In this document: positions 29,072-38,843 of the stretch, piece after piece
Position numbering within the stretch: the stretch's first letter is position 1
Layout: each line of letters starts with the position of its first letter
NCBI RefSeq assembly: GCF_003201975.1
Contig: NZ_QJJQ01000007.1
Coordinates: forward strand, 170,489 to 234,488
Source of the DNA: Pseudogracilibacillus auburnensis
Lineage (GTDB): Bacteria; Bacillota; Bacilli; Bacillales; Amphibacillaceae
DNA length: 64,000 nucleotides
Direction: 5' to 3'
The notes under the pieces: model-generated
Told to the model about the DNA's origin: nothing
Database searches by the model: none
Seen by the model: only the letters and a program-made list of their open reading frames with translations
Position numbers and translations under genes: made by a program

Positions 29072-30556
29072 TTAACCTCCTGTCGCTGCTTTCATAATTA
29101 CTTCTTGATCTGCCTCATTCCTACTTAAATCTGCGGTAATCTTCCCTTCACTCATAACGAGTATTCTATCTGAGATGCCAAGAATTTCTGGTAACTCGGA
29201 CGAAATAACGATAACACCGGCTCCATTTTCAATTAAATAGTTCATTAAGTTATATACTTCAACTTTTGCCCCAACATCAATTCCCCTTGTTGGTTCGTCA
29301 AAAATAAATACCCGTGCATCTGTAAACAACCATTTAGCAATCACTACCTTTTGTTGGTTACCACCACTTAAATATCTAGTTAATAAATTGACATTGTTAG
29401 GCCTAATACTTAAGTCTTTCACATACTTATCGGCAACTTTTCTTTGACTTTTTGGATGAATGAGACCATTTTTCTTCACCTTATTTAACATAGCAATTGT
29501 TTTATTAAAAATTAGGGATTGATCTAAAAATAACCCCTCTTCTTTTCTGTCTTCGGTAATAAATGCTAAGCCTGCTTTTATTGCGTCGATAGGATGACGA
29601 ATATTTTGTTTTTCTTTTTCGATATATACTTCACCTGATACGATTGGATCAGCCCCAAATATAGCCCGGGCTAGTTCTGTACGTCCTGCGCCAACTAACC
29701 CTGATATCCCTAAGATTTCTCCCTGATAAGCAGTGAAATTTATTTGTGGAGAATCTTCTGTTAATTTTAAGTTTTTAACAGATAATATTTCTTTTCCTTT
29801 TTTGAAATCAATTTTAGGGAATTTATTATCCAATGAACGACCTACCATGAGTGAAATCATTTCATCAATGGAAGTAGATTTAGTTTCAACTGTTTTGATT
29901 TTATGTCCATCTCGTAGGATTGTAATGCGATCACTTATCCGCTTTATTTCTTCAAGACGGTGTGAAATGTATATGATTGTCATCCCTTGTTCTCTTAATC
30001 TTTCAATAGTAAGTAATAATTGTTCAGCTTCTCGTTCACTTAAACTAGATGTCGGTTCATCCATAATGATTAGTTCACAGTTTAGTGATAACGCTTTAGC
30101 AATTTCGACTAATTGTTGTTGACCTACCCCAAGGTTTTGTACTAGTTCATCTGGATTCACATTTTGACCTAATCGCTCCATTAACACCTTTGCTTCTTTT
30201 TTCATCGTGGTACGATCTAGTAAGGAAATTTTACTCCCAGTCTTCTTTTCATGTCCTAGAAATATATTTTCCATAATAGATAGTTCAGGGATTAAATTAA
30301 GTTCTTGATAGATTGTTCCAATCCCTGCGTCAATGGAGTCACTCGGTTTAGTTACCTCAATTGGTAGTCCCTTCCATATTAACTCTCCAACATCTTTCTC
30401 ATAGGCACCGGTGATAATTTTAATAATTGTAGATTTTCCGGCACCATTTTCTCCTAATAGGACATGAACCTCACCAAGTTTTACTTCCATATTAATATCA
30501 TGTAGCACTTGAACGCCTGAGAAAGATTTACTAATATTTTTTAATTCAAGTATCAT
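29072..30556 (-). CDS. ABC transporter ATP-binding protein, RbsA/MglA class (two ATPase domains)
   Basis: 494 residues with two fused nucleotide-binding domains. The first has Walker A GENGAGKST, signature LGVGQQQLVEIAKALS and Walker B LIIMDEPTSSL. The second has the degenerate Walker A GLVGAGRTE, signature YLSGGNQQKVVIAKWL and FIFDEPTRGID. This is the monosaccharide (CUT2) pattern. It energises import of ribose- or inositol-like substrates. The start ATG follows AAGGGG. Confidence 0.95.
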   Translation of the reverse strand: MILELKNISKSFSGVQVLHDINMEVKLGEVHVLLGENGAGKSTIIKIITGAYEKDVGELIWKGLPIEVTKPSDSIDAGIGTIYQELNLIPELSIMENIFLGHEKKTGSKISLLDRTTMKKEAKVLMERLGQNVNPDELVQNLGVGQQQLVEIAKALSLNCELIIMDEPTSSLSEREAEQLLLTIERLREQGMTIIYISHRLEEIKRISDRITILRDGHKIKTVETKSTSIDEMISLMVGRSLDNKFPKIDFKKGKEILSVKNLKLTEDSPQINFTAYQGEILGISGLVGAGRTELARAIFGADPIVSGEVYIEKEKQNIRHPIDAIKAGLAFITEDRKEEGLFLDQSLIFNKTIAMLNKVKKNGLIHPKSQRKVADKYVKDLSIRPNNVNLLTRYLSGGNQQKVVIAKWLFTDARVFIFDEPTRGIDVGAKVEVYNLMNYLIENGAGVIVISSELPEILGISDRILVMSEGKITADLSRNEADQEVIMKAATGG

Positions 30557-30562
30557 ATAAAA

Positions 30563-31573
30563 TCACCCCTTACTTCTCTTCAAATTTATTATCCTTCCAG
30601 TATCTAAGGAATCTATACAAGCTTCTATCGCTCTCATATTTTTAATCGTATTTTCTTTTGAATAAATTGGCTCTGTATTTGTTAACACACAGTTCGATAA
30701 ATGCTCAACTCCAAGTGTATAACTATGACCATAAATAATTTCTTGTCTTTTTAAACCGTTTTTATTAGTAACCGTTATATTTCCTTCACCATCCGCTTGA
30801 GTTATGAATGCTTTTGACACTTGAATCGTACCTTCCGTCCCTACAACCTCATACGTATGGCGACTTGGCATATCCATCGCACAATCAAAATACGTTTGTA
30901 TCCCATTTTCAAGTTCCATTGTTACAATTGCGGATATATCTACATCATATCCGGGAATTTTTTTTGAGATCGCCTTTATACATTTAGGTTCACTATTCGC
31001 AATAGTTCTAATTGCATGAATGCTATAACAACCAATATCGTAAATACTACCTCCTCCTGTTTTTCGATCCATTCGGAAGTTTCCACCTATTTTATTTAAT
31101 AGAAATGAAAAGCTTGAATGAATTAGTTTAACTTCACCTATTTCTCCTGTTGTAATAATGTCGCGTACACGTTTATGTTGTGGATGAAATTGGTACATAA
31201 ACGCTTCCATAAAAATAACGTTATGCTGTTGACATACTTCAATCATTTCAACCGTTTCTTTTTCAGTCAAAGACGCGGGTTTTTCACATAATACATGTTT
31301 TCCAGCTTTTGCCGCCTCTTTTACCCATTTTGAATGTAGATTATTAGGTAGTGGGATGTAAACTAAGTCAATATCAGGATCTTCTAATAATGCTTCATAA
31401 GTGCTATAGGCTTTAGGAATTTGAAACTTCTCGGCCACAGGATGTTCTTTCCCATTTTGACTTGCAATTGCAAGCGCATTTGCATTTTTTGCTCGTAAAA
31501 TTGCTGGTATCGTTTGTTCTTGTGCAATTGCAGCAGTACTTAGAATTCCCCAATTTATTTTAGCTGTTGTCAT
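30563..31573 (-). CDS. Gfo/Idh/MocA family oxidoreductase (dihydrodiol dehydrogenase-like)
   Basis: 336 residues opening INWGILSTAAIAQEQTIPAI. It has CEKPASL, the aromatic EAFMYQFHPQH stretch and GGSIYDIGCYSIHAI, the pattern of the subgroup related to glucose-fructose oxidoreductase, 1,5-anhydrofructose reductase and dihydrodiol dehydrogenase. It is similar to the gene at 39872. The substrate is unknown. It lies between the IolG gene and the ABC ATPase with short gaps. The start ATG follows AGGAGG. Confidence 0.86.
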   Translation of the reverse strand: MTTAKINWGILSTAAIAQEQTIPAILRAKNANALAIASQNGKEHPVAEKFQIPKAYSTYEALLEDPDIDLVYIPLPNNLHSKWVKEAAKAGKHVLCEKPASLTEKETVEMIEVCQQHNVIFMEAFMYQFHPQHKRVRDIITTGEIGEVKLIHSSFSFLLNKIGGNFRMDRKTGGGSIYDIGCYSIHAIRTIANSEPKCIKAISKKIPGYDVDISAIVTMELENGIQTYFDCAMDMPSRHTYEVVGTEGTIQVSKAFITQADGEGNITVTNKNGLKRQEIIYGHSYTLGVEHLSNCVLTNTEPIYSKENTIKNMRAIEACIDSLDTGRIINLKRSKG

Positions 31574-31607
31574 ACGATAAACCTCCTGTTTTTACTTTTT
31601 GTTCGGT

Positions 31608-32621
31608 TTAATGTTTCAACAACACTGTTTCCCCGTTATTAAATGAACTTGTTGCTGCAATAGAAATTTCAAGTGCCTTTTTACCGTCCCAGGCAGTACA
31701 TAATGGTTGTTCACCTTTACGAAGTGTGTCAATAAAGTGCACCATTTCTAGTAAATATGCGTCTTTAAATCTAGTAGGGAAATCTTGCACTAAATCATGG
31801 CTCGTTTGATTTTTAGTGAATAGTTTAATATCATTTTGACGCATAGACCCAATTTGTATTGCACCTTCTGTTCCAATTACTTCCCCTCGGATATCATAAC
31901 CATATGGAGCAATTCTTGTTGTTTCAACATCCCCTGCAGCACCTGACTTAAATCTAATTGTTGATAGGCCTTGGTCAACATCATGATACTTTTCCATAAA
32001 CTTATTTGATTCTAGCAAAATATTTCCAGTTGCTTGTATAGAATGCACTTCATCATTCATTAAAAAGCGAGCAATATCGTAATCGTGAATTGCGACATCT
32101 AAAAAGATACCACCGCTATATTTAATAAACTCTTCTTGTGGAACATTTCCATCTCTACTTACACCTTTAAAATAAAGGGGTTTTCCAATGTCTCCAGCTG
32201 CAATTCTCCTTTTTGCTTCTACATAAGCAGGGTCAAATCTTCTCATAAAGCCTACTTGACAACTAATGTTATTTTCTTTAATCACTTGAATAACATCGTC
32301 TGCTTCATCCAATTTTTGTGTTAACGGTTTTTCAACAAAAACATGTTTTTTATGTTGTGCAGCCTTTTTAATCATTTCGGCATGTGTGCTAGTTGGTGTG
32401 ACGATGATAATTGCATCAATATTCTCATCTTTAAATGCATCATTTGGATTTTCGGACCAACTTTCTACTTTTAATTCACGAGCCACTTCTTCCGCTCTTC
32501 CCTTTAAAGGATCAATTACTTTAACGAGTTTTGCACCTTGGATTTTTGAAGCAATATTTTCAGCGTGCCAATAACCAAGTCGTCCAAGACCTAAAACTGC
32601 ACAACGAATTTCTTCTATCAT
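31608..32621 (-). CDS. iolG: Inositol 2-dehydrogenase-type oxidoreductase (IolG family)
   Basis: 337 residues. Opening AVLGLGRLGYWHAENI, catalytic VEKPLT and the substrate region GFMRRFDPAYVEAKRRI followed by FLDVAIHDYDIARFL place it with myo-inositol dehydrogenases. It is a close paralogue of the gene at 36450, sharing the GLGRLG/GVGRLG opening and the GFMRRFDPAYxxAKRRI block. It is the first gene of a long unit that continues through the transporter; an operator palindrome lies 19 bases upstream. It catalyses NAD-linked oxidation of an inositol to an inosose. Confidence 0.9.
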   Translation of the reverse strand: MIEEIRCAVLGLGRLGYWHAENIASKIQGAKLVKVIDPLKGRAEEVARELKVESWSENPNDAFKDENIDAIIIVTPTSTHAEMIKKAAQHKKHVFVEKPLTQKLDEADDVIQVIKENNISCQVGFMRRFDPAYVEAKRRIAAGDIGKPLYFKGVSRDGNVPQEEFIKYSGGIFLDVAIHDYDIARFLMNDEVHSIQATGNILLESNKFMEKYHDVDQGLSTIRFKSGAAGDVETTRIAPYGYDIRGEVIGTEGAIQIGSMRQNDIKLFTKNQTSHDLVQDFPTRFKDAYLLEMVHFIDTLRKGEQPLCTAWDGKKALEISIAATSSFNNGETVLLKH

Positions 32622-32639
32622 ATTTTCCCCTCCACTAAA

Positions 32640-32651
32640 TTAAGCGCTTAA
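32640..32651. promoter_or_regulatory. LacI-family operator candidate 2 (TTAAGCGCTTAA)
   Basis: A perfect 12-base palindrome just upstream of the IolG/transporter unit and downstream of iolE. It is the most symmetrical of the five sites. Confidence 0.72.
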
Positions 32652-32715
32652 CTAATTGTTGAATGACATTACACGTTTTATTAAAACCTATTCTATATAG
32701 TTTTAAAAACATCCG

Positions 32716-33633
32716 TTAATTAGTGATTCTTTCAACGATATTTTCTAAGTATTTTAATGATGCCTTGGCAAATTCATGTGGATTATATTGAACAGGATCT
32801 TGCTCCCCTTCTATTAGTGCCCAGCCATTATATTTTTTTTCAATTAAAATTTTAAAGACTGGTTCAAAATCCAAACATCCCGCACCTGGAACAGTAAATA
32901 ATCCACTTCGGATACACGCACGGATACTAAACTTTTCTTCTCGAGCTTGTTTCAATACATCTGCTCTTACGTCTTTCAAATGGATATATTTTATTCTGTC
33001 ATAGTATTTATTCAATAATTCAACTGGATCATTTGATCCATAATATCCGTGTCCCGTATCATATAGTAAGGAAACAAGATTAGAGTCGGTCATTTCCATT
33101 AATCTATCAATCTCTTCCGGTTGCTCAACAACTGTACCAGCATGATGATGGTAAACTAAATCCATTCCATTTTCTCTACAAATTTCTCCTGCTTTATTCA
33201 AGCCTTCAACTAAGTATTTCCACCCTTCATCATCTAATCTTTCTACATATGTTTCATCTTGTTTTCGGCGTGGATCTTGATTAAGCATTGAACCACCAAT
33301 CTCTGCTGTACTTACAACTTTACAACCAAATGGTTTTAAAAATTCAACATGCTTTCGATAGGCTTCAAGTTCTTCCTCAAATCTCGTTGGATCAGTGAAA
33401 AATACAGACTTCCATTGTGTTGTCAGTTGCAGATTATACTTTTTTAATGCTTCGGCTAAGTCGATTGGATCTTTCGGAAATTTTCTACTAATTTCAGTTC
33501 CTGTAAAGCCGAGTGAAGAGATATCACTCATTACTTGTTCGTATGTATAATAGTCACCATGTTCTAGAACATCTTCACCTACCCAGTTAATTGGATGAAT
33601 TCCTAACTTAAATGGAAGATTTTTTATCGCCAT
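32716..33633 (-). CDS. iolE: Inosose dehydratase IolE
   Basis: 305 residues. It removes water from 2-keto-myo-inositol to give 3D-trihydroxycyclohexane-1,2-dione. The IolE pattern is clear: KLGIHPINWVGED at the start, GFTGTEISRKFP, the metal-site YHHHAGTVVE, LLYDTGHGYYG, IHLKDVR and terminal ALIEGEQD. It is co-directional with iolB and iolD upstream. A hairpin lies in the 98-base gap after iolB. The start ATG follows AAGGAGGG. Confidence 0.93.
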   Translation of the reverse strand: MAIKNLPFKLGIHPINWVGEDVLEHGDYYTYEQVMSDISSLGFTGTEISRKFPKDPIDLAEALKKYNLQLTTQWKSVFFTDPTRFEEELEAYRKHVEFLKPFGCKVVSTAEIGGSMLNQDPRRKQDETYVERLDDEGWKYLVEGLNKAGEICRENGMDLVYHHHAGTVVEQPEEIDRLMEMTDSNLVSLLYDTGHGYYGSNDPVELLNKYYDRIKYIHLKDVRADVLKQAREEKFSIRACIRSGLFTVPGAGCLDFEPVFKILIEKKYNGWALIEGEQDPVQYNPHEFAKASLKYLENIVERITN

Positions 33634-33661
33634 TTAATTCCCTCCTTGCATGAACTAAGGG

Positions 33662-33691
33662 GGTTTAGCTATAGAAGTATATAGCTAAACC
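33662..33691 (-). repeat. Perfect hairpin between iolB and iolE
   Basis: A 12-base-pair stem (GGTTTAGCTATA with its exact complement) and a six-base loop. No T-run follows on the minus strand, so it is more likely an mRNA processing or stability element than a terminator. Confidence 0.6.
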
Positions 33692-33731
33692 ACTCTTGTT
33701 ACTATAGCTTTTTCCTTGTCCTCAAATGATT

Positions 33732-34538
33732 TTATTTCGCTAGCCATTCATGATCCTTATCATTCGTAAAACGCCATTTACGAATTGGTCCTGCCATCAC
33801 ATTTAAATAATATAGTTCATATCCTGGTGGGGCTGAACATGGGTGATGTCCTTTAGGAACTAAGACGGAACATCCATCGTTTACGATAATTGTTTCATCG
33901 AGTTCACGATCATCTGTATAAACACGTTGTACTGCAAATCCCCCGTCTGCAGGATTAATTTTATGGTAATATGTTTCTTCTAAATACGTTTCATCTGGAT
34001 AATTATCTTGGTCATGTTTATGCGGAGGGTAACTAGACCAGTTTCCAGCTGGTGTAAATACTTCAATTACGAATAAACTATCAGCTGGCTTTTCTTCTGG
34101 AATAATTCCGTGAATTTCACGTTCCATCCTACCTGATCCACGTTTCGCAACATCCACATCTTCTGGACGGACAAGTCTTGCTTCATACGTTCCTTTTCCT
34201 GGAGCGGTGCAAACTGCAATCTCTAAATCCGTTAAAGCTTCTAGTCTTACTTCATCATCATTTGGAGCATAAACGGTATATGCAGGTGTTTCATCAAAGA
34301 CACTCATTCTTTCACCGATATTATCCCATGATTTATGCTTCGTTTTTGCGTTCGCACGACCCGATAGCAGCACGACCGCCATCTCTTTATTACCAGTTGG
34401 TTTTATAAAAGTTTCATCTTTTTTTAACTGATATACTTCAAAACCGACATAATCCCATTCAGCTGATTCTGGAGTAATTCGTAAAACGTTCCCGTCCTGA
34501 TCTGGAGTTTCTTTAGGTTTTATTAAAAGTTTCGACAC
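33732..34538 (-). CDS. iolB: 5-deoxy-glucuronate isomerase IolB
   Basis: 268 residues, a double cupin that converts 5-deoxy-glucuronate to 2-deoxy-5-keto-gluconate. Family marks are the N-terminal SAEWDYVGFEVYQL, the metal site in YPPHKHDQDNYPDETYLEE and the closing PKGHHPCSAPPGYELYYLN. The GTG start follows GGAGGAA. It starts 18 bases after the iolD stop and is co-transcribed. Confidence 0.95.
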   Translation of the reverse strand: MSKLLIKPKETPDQDGNVLRITPESAEWDYVGFEVYQLKKDETFIKPTGNKEMAVVLLSGRANAKTKHKSWDNIGERMSVFDETPAYTVYAPNDDEVRLEALTDLEIAVCTAPGKGTYEARLVRPEDVDVAKRGSGRMEREIHGIIPEEKPADSLFVIEVFTPAGNWSSYPPHKHDQDNYPDETYLEETYYHKINPADGGFAVQRVYTDDRELDETIIVNDGCSVLVPKGHHPCSAPPGYELYYLNVMAGPIRKWRFTNDKDHEWLAK

Positions 34539-34556
34539 TTTCTATTCCTCCCGCTA

Positions 34557-36425
34557 TTAATATTTTCTTGCCTTTTCTTTATTTGCTTCCATTTCACGAT
34601 GAGCTTTTTGTACTTTTTCACTTGTTGACACTTCTGCTACACCTAGATGCCACCATGATTCATATCCTGTTGTACATGTTCCTGGCAATACTTTAATATC
34701 AATTAAAGTTGAAACAGTTTCCTCTTTTGCTTTTTCTAAAGCTGCTTGTAGCTCTTCTAAAGTACGAACTGTATATCCTTTTGCACCTAAACTTCTAGCA
34801 TTTGCTGCGAAATCAATGTCCAAATATTCACCTGTTAAACGATTATCTTCTTCCGAGCGATAACGAAATTCGTTACCAAATCCGTCACTTCCTTGACCAA
34901 TTTGCAGGTTATGAATACATTGGAAACCATTATTATCTAGTAATAAAATAGTAATTTTTTTATTTTCTTGAATACTTGTGACAAGTTCCGTATGGAGCAT
35001 CAAATAACTTCCATCTCCAACAAGTGCGTACACTTCTTGGTCATCATCAGCAGCCATTTTTATACCTAGTGCCCCTGCCACTTCATAGCCCATACAGGAA
35101 AATCCATATTCCATATGGTATGTTTTTGGTTCTGTATTTCTCCATAAACGGTGTAAATCACCAGGCATACTTCCTGCCGCGCAAGTAATGATATCCCTTT
35201 CATCAATAAAGTTATTAATTTCACCAAGAACTCGTGTTTGTGATAATCCACCTTCAACTGTTTGTGCATAATACCCATCAACAATTTCAGTCCACTCGCC
35301 TTTTAATTCTATCAATCTATTGAGATCATGCGCATTTTTATATTCTTTTTCTACTAATCTTGTAGCTAATTTATCTAGCGCTGTTTTGGCATCAGCTACA
35401 AGCATTTGTGATTCCATTTTCATAGCATCGAATCCGCTTACATTAATACTTAAAAATTCTACATCTGGATTAGCAAAAGCAAGCTTTGATGAAGTTGAAA
35501 AGTCTGTGAGTCGAGATCCTATGGCAATGACTAAGTCTGCTTCTTGCGCTAATTTATTTGATACAAGTGATCCGGTCGCTCCAATACTTCCCATATTAAA
35601 TGGATGTTTCCATGATAGAGCACTTTTACCTGCTTGTGTTTCCCCTACCGGAATATGAAATTGTTCAGCAAACTTAGCAAGCTCTTCTGTAGCTAAAGAA
35701 TAATGTACACCACCACCAGCAATTATTACTGGTTTTTTCTTTTTAGAAATAAGTTCAACTGCACGGTCGAAAGATTCTTCTGATGCAGTTTTTCTTTCAA
35801 TATAATGAACACGTTTTTTGAAAAATTCTACTGGGTAATCATATGCTTCAGCTTGTACATCTTGTGGGAGTGCAAGGGTGACTGCACCTGTATCAACTGG
35901 ATCTGTTAAAACTCGCATCGCATTTAGTGCTGCAGTCATTAATTGTTCAGGGCGTGAGACTCTGTCCCAATATTTACTTACAGGTTTAAATGAGTCATTT
36001 GCTGAAATTGTATAATCTCTTGGATCCTCAACTTGTTGTAACACTGGGTCAGGCTGACGTGTTGCAAAAATATCTCCTGGTAAAAGTAATACTGGAATTC
36101 TATTTACTGTTGCAGTCGCTGCAGCAGTAACCATATTTAACGCCCCCGGACCTACGGATGTAGTACAAGCATAAATTTCAAGGCGATTTTTTTGTTTTGC
36201 ATATGCAGTAGCGCTGTGAACCATACCTTGCTCATTCTTACCTTGTAAATATGTAAGTTCACCTGTGTGATTCTCAAGCGCCTCCCCCATACCAGTTACA
36301 TTTCCATGGCCGAAAATTCCGAAAACACCTTTCACAAACTTTCTTTCTACTCCATCAAATTGAATATATTGGTTATCAAGAAATTTCACTAATGCTTGAG
36401 CCATTGTTAGTCGCACAGTTTCCAT
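34557..36425 (-). CDS. iolD: 3D-(3,5/4)-trihydroxycyclohexane-1,2-dione hydrolase IolD
   Basis: 622 residues, a ThDP-dependent enzyme that opens the cyclohexane ring. It has the N-terminal Pyr domain ([16 protein letters not shown], and a [10 protein letters not shown] block with the catalytic Glu), a central domain, and the C-terminal PP domain with the ThDP/Mg motif [12 protein letters not shown] ending in [10 protein letters not shown]. Length is close to the B. subtilis enzyme (637). The start ATG follows AAAGGAG. It lies between iolG and iolB in one operon. Confidence 0.95.
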   Translation of the reverse strand: METVRLTMAQALVKFLDNQYIQFDGVERKFVKGVFGIFGHGNVTGMGEALENHTGELTYLQGKNEQGMVHSATAYAKQKNRLEIYACTTSVGPGALNMVTAAATATVNRIPVLLLPGDIFATRQPDPVLQQVEDPRDYTISANDSFKPVSKYWDRVSRPEQLMTAALNAMRVLTDPVDTGAVTLALPQDVQAEAYDYPVEFFKKRVHYIERKTASEESFDRAVELISKKKKPVIIAGGGVHYSLATEELAKFAEQFHIPVGETQAGKSALSWKHPFNMGSIGATGSLVSNKLAQEADLVIAIGSRLTDFSTSSKLAFANPDVEFLSINVSGFDAMKMESQMLVADAKTALDKLATRLVEKEYKNAHDLNRLIELKGEWTEIVDGYYAQTVEGGLSQTRVLGEINNFIDERDIITCAAGSMPGDLHRLWRNTEPKTYHMEYGFSCMGYEVAGALGIKMAADDDQEVYALVGDGSYLMLHTELVTSIQENKKITILLLDNNGFQCIHNLQIGQGSDGFGNEFRYRSEEDNRLTGEYLDIDFAANARSLGAKGYTVRTLEELQAALEKAKEETVSTLIDIKVLPGTCTTGYESWWHLGVAEVSTSEKVQKAHREMEANKEKARKY

Positions 36426-36449
36426 TAAGTTCAGCTCCTTTTTTATTTG

Positions 36450-37451
36450 TTACAAGTACACTTTTTCTTTCGTTTGAAATGATCTTGCTGCGGCTTCAGA
36501 AATTTGTAAAGCAATTTTTCCATCGTTTTCATCAACGATAGGCCTTCTGTTGTTTTTTACACAATCAATAAAATGTTCTAATTCTTTTAAAAATGCAACT
36601 TGGAAATTTGTAGGGAAATCAGGAATATTATCATAATACGCTTTATTTTTCGTTAAAATAATATTGTTATGGTACTGGTTTGAACCAATTTGGATCATCC
36701 CTTCTGTTCCAAGAACTTCTCCTCGGATGTCGTATCCAAATGAAGAGTTCCTACTTCCCTCTATATCGGCAGTAACTCCATTTTCAAACTGAAGATAAGA
36801 TAATGATTGATCCACATCACAATAGTTATGCATAAATGGATGAACATGTACTTCTCCAAATGTTTGAACCGCTTTCACTTCACTGCCAATAAGAAATCTA
36901 GCAATATCATATTCATGGATACATAAATCAAGGAAAATACCACCACTCGATTTAATATAATTTTCTGGGGGAGAGCCCGGGTCCCTACTCACTCCTTTAA
37001 AATAAATTGGCTTACCGATGTCTCCTTTTTCTATCCTTCTCTTTGCATCTGCATAAGCTGGATCAAATCTTCTCATAAAGCCAACTTGACAAAATACGTT
37101 ATACTTCCTTAATGCTTGAATAACTTCATCCGCTTCTTCAACGGTTTCTGTTATTGGTTTATCGACAAAAATATGTTTATTATGCTTAGCAGCTTGGATT
37201 AGTAATTGTGCATGAGTTTTAGTAGGTGTACCTATTACTACTGCATCAATTTCATCATCTTCAAATACCTCTTGTACATTACTAGTCCAATTGGAAAGAC
37301 CTAATTTTCTAGCAGCTTTTTCAGCATTCTCTGTTCGTGAAGCAACAATATTTTTCACTTTTGCACTAGGTATATTTTGAACTAAATTTTTTGCATGTAC
37401 TGACCCTAATCGGCCAACACCAATTACCGCGCAATTTATTACTTCTTTCAA
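36450..37451 (-). CDS. iolG: Inositol 2-dehydrogenase IolG, first gene of the iolG-D-B-E unit
   Basis: 333 residues with AVIGVGRLGSVHAKNL, catalytic VDKPIT (E to D relative to the usual EKP), and FLDLCIHEYDIARFL. The TTG start follows AGGAGGTG. Directly upstream lies an operator palindrome, and iolD follows 24 bases after its stop, so this copy is the best candidate for the primary myo-inositol dehydrogenase. Confidence 0.92.
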   Translation of the reverse strand: MKEVINCAVIGVGRLGSVHAKNLVQNIPSAKVKNIVASRTENAEKAARKLGLSNWTSNVQEVFEDDEIDAVVIGTPTKTHAQLLIQAAKHNKHIFVDKPITETVEEADEVIQALRKYNVFCQVGFMRRFDPAYADAKRRIEKGDIGKPIYFKGVSRDPGSPPENYIKSSGGIFLDLCIHEYDIARFLIGSEVKAVQTFGEVHVHPFMHNYCDVDQSLSYLQFENGVTADIEGSRNSSFGYDIRGEVLGTEGMIQIGSNQYHNNIILTKNKAYYDNIPDFPTNFQVAFLKELEHFIDCVKNNRRPIVDENDGKIALQISEAAARSFQTKEKVYL

Positions 37452-37484
37452 TCTAGCACCTCCTGTCGAAAATACGTTTAGGTA

Positions 37485-37492
37485 TAGCGCTT
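37485..37492. promoter_or_regulatory. LacI-family operator candidate 3 (AGCGCT core)
   Basis: TATAGCGCTTAC matches seven of the eight bases of AAGCGCTT (core AGCGCT at 37486-37491), 34 bases upstream of the iolG-iolD-iolB-iolE unit. It is weaker than the other sites. Confidence 0.5.
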
Positions 37493-37511
37493 ACTTAAAA
37501 TCTATAAAAAA

Positions 37512-38714
37512 TTAGATTACTTGTTTATATATCGGTAACCCATTTTTCATCGGAATGATCATTTCACCTTGAATAAGTGATTCTGCATAGTTAATAAATT
37601 CTTTTGTCATCGTATTTTCACTCAAATCATACCACTCTACGGGAACGTACTTCTCCTTATTAGCGACATCTTTTAAGGGTTTTGGTCGATAAACAATTTT
37701 ATAATCATTTTCAACATTTTTCTCTCTGTCCATTCCAATCATTACACCAGAATATCCTTTAACAGCATGCTTCCACGCTTCTTTACTTATTTCATAAGCT
37801 TCATCAACATCTGTTTTTGACGCTAATATAATACTACTTCTTTGCCAAATGCTTGTTACTATCGATCTCGTTTGAATTCCTGTGCTATTTTCTATTGTAT
37901 TTTTTAAATAATCGGCTACGCCACCTAATTTAGGTCTGTCTAAAAGGTCATATTCTATCTGATTTTCATTTATATATTGACCATATTCATTTTTCATTCC
38001 TTCTGCGACAATTAAAAAGGTATTTCTTTTATTTCTGTAAGCATTTTGAATCTTTTCTAAACAATTCTCTAAATAAAAGGGGGCTTCAGGAATATAAATT
38101 AATGTCTGACTTTCATCATCACATGTTGCTAGAGAACAAGCTGCAGCTAACCAACCAGTATGCCTGCCCATCGTTTCAATTATCGTTACCCGATTACTAC
38201 TTGGATAACTGGCTACATCCATTTTCATATCTAAAACAGAGGTAGCTAAAAACTTTGCAGCACTTCCATATCCCGGTGAATGATCTGTTTCTACTAAATC
38301 GTTATCAATTGATTTTGGTATCCCGATTACTGTTAAATGATAGTTCATCTGTTCCGCTACGTCGTTAACCATTTTGGCAACTTGCATCGAACCATTTCCA
38401 CCTATGTAAAAAAAATAACGGATATGACGTTTTTTTAAAATAAGAATAATTTTCTCAATCTCACTTAGTATCAATTTATGTCGACATGTTCCCAGTGCTG
38501 CGCCAGGAGTCCACCTTAGTCGATGACGATCTTCAGTCGATAATTTACTTAAATCAATAAATTTTTCATTCATTAAACCATGAATACCACCTATTGAACC
38601 GTAAATTTTCCCTTTAAAACCAGAGTAAAGCATTTCATCAACCAGTCCAACAACTGAATTATTAATTACAGCAGTCGGCCCACCCGATTGTACCACTAAA
38701 CAATTCTCGTACAT
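37512..38714 (-). CDS. Phosphofructokinase-family sugar kinase (group with PPi-PFK features)
   Basis: 400 residues of the PfkA family. Substrate and catalytic motifs: GGPTAVIN at 11-18, GGNGS at 105-109, GIPKSIDNDL at 131-140 with the catalytic Asp pair, and MGRHTGW. In the family a Gly at the fourth position of the GGxGS loop goes with ATP, while Lys in PKxIDND is typical of PPi-linked enzymes; this protein has both, as trypanosomatid ATP-enzymes do. It sits alone between two operators in an inositol cluster that lacks iolC. A role in phosphorylating 2-deoxy-5-keto-gluconate is a hypothesis. The ATG follows AAAGGAGGTG; an upstream ATG frame lacks a site. Confidence 0.9.
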   Translation of the reverse strand: MYENCLVVQSGGPTAVINNSVVGLVDEMLYSGFKGKIYGSIGGIHGLMNEKFIDLSKLSTEDRHRLRWTPGAALGTCRHKLILSEIEKIILILKKRHIRYFFYIGGNGSMQVAKMVNDVAEQMNYHLTVIGIPKSIDNDLVETDHSPGYGSAAKFLATSVLDMKMDVASYPSSNRVTIIETMGRHTGWLAAACSLATCDDESQTLIYIPEAPFYLENCLEKIQNAYRNKRNTFLIVAEGMKNEYGQYINENQIEYDLLDRPKLGGVADYLKNTIENSTGIQTRSIVTSIWQRSSIILASKTDVDEAYEISKEAWKHAVKGYSGVMIGMDREKNVENDYKIVYRPKPLKDVANKEKYVPVEWYDLSENTMTKEFINYAESLIQGEMIIPMKNGLPIYKQVI

Positions 38715-38754
38715 TAAAATGACCACCTCCTTTATATTTACGCACTTTTTGATT

Positions 38755-38762
38755 AAGCGCTT
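38755..38762. promoter_or_regulatory. LacI-family operator candidate 4 (AAGCGCTT)
   Basis: AAGCGCTT within GATTAAGCGCTTCAC, 40 bases upstream of the PFK-like gene and downstream of the regulator gene. Confidence 0.65.
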
Positions 38763-38843
38763 CACTAAATAACCAATAAAAATCTTGCTTGTATTTTAAT
38801 AAAATCATGCAAATAATAAATAAGTTACACTATCATTTTTTAG

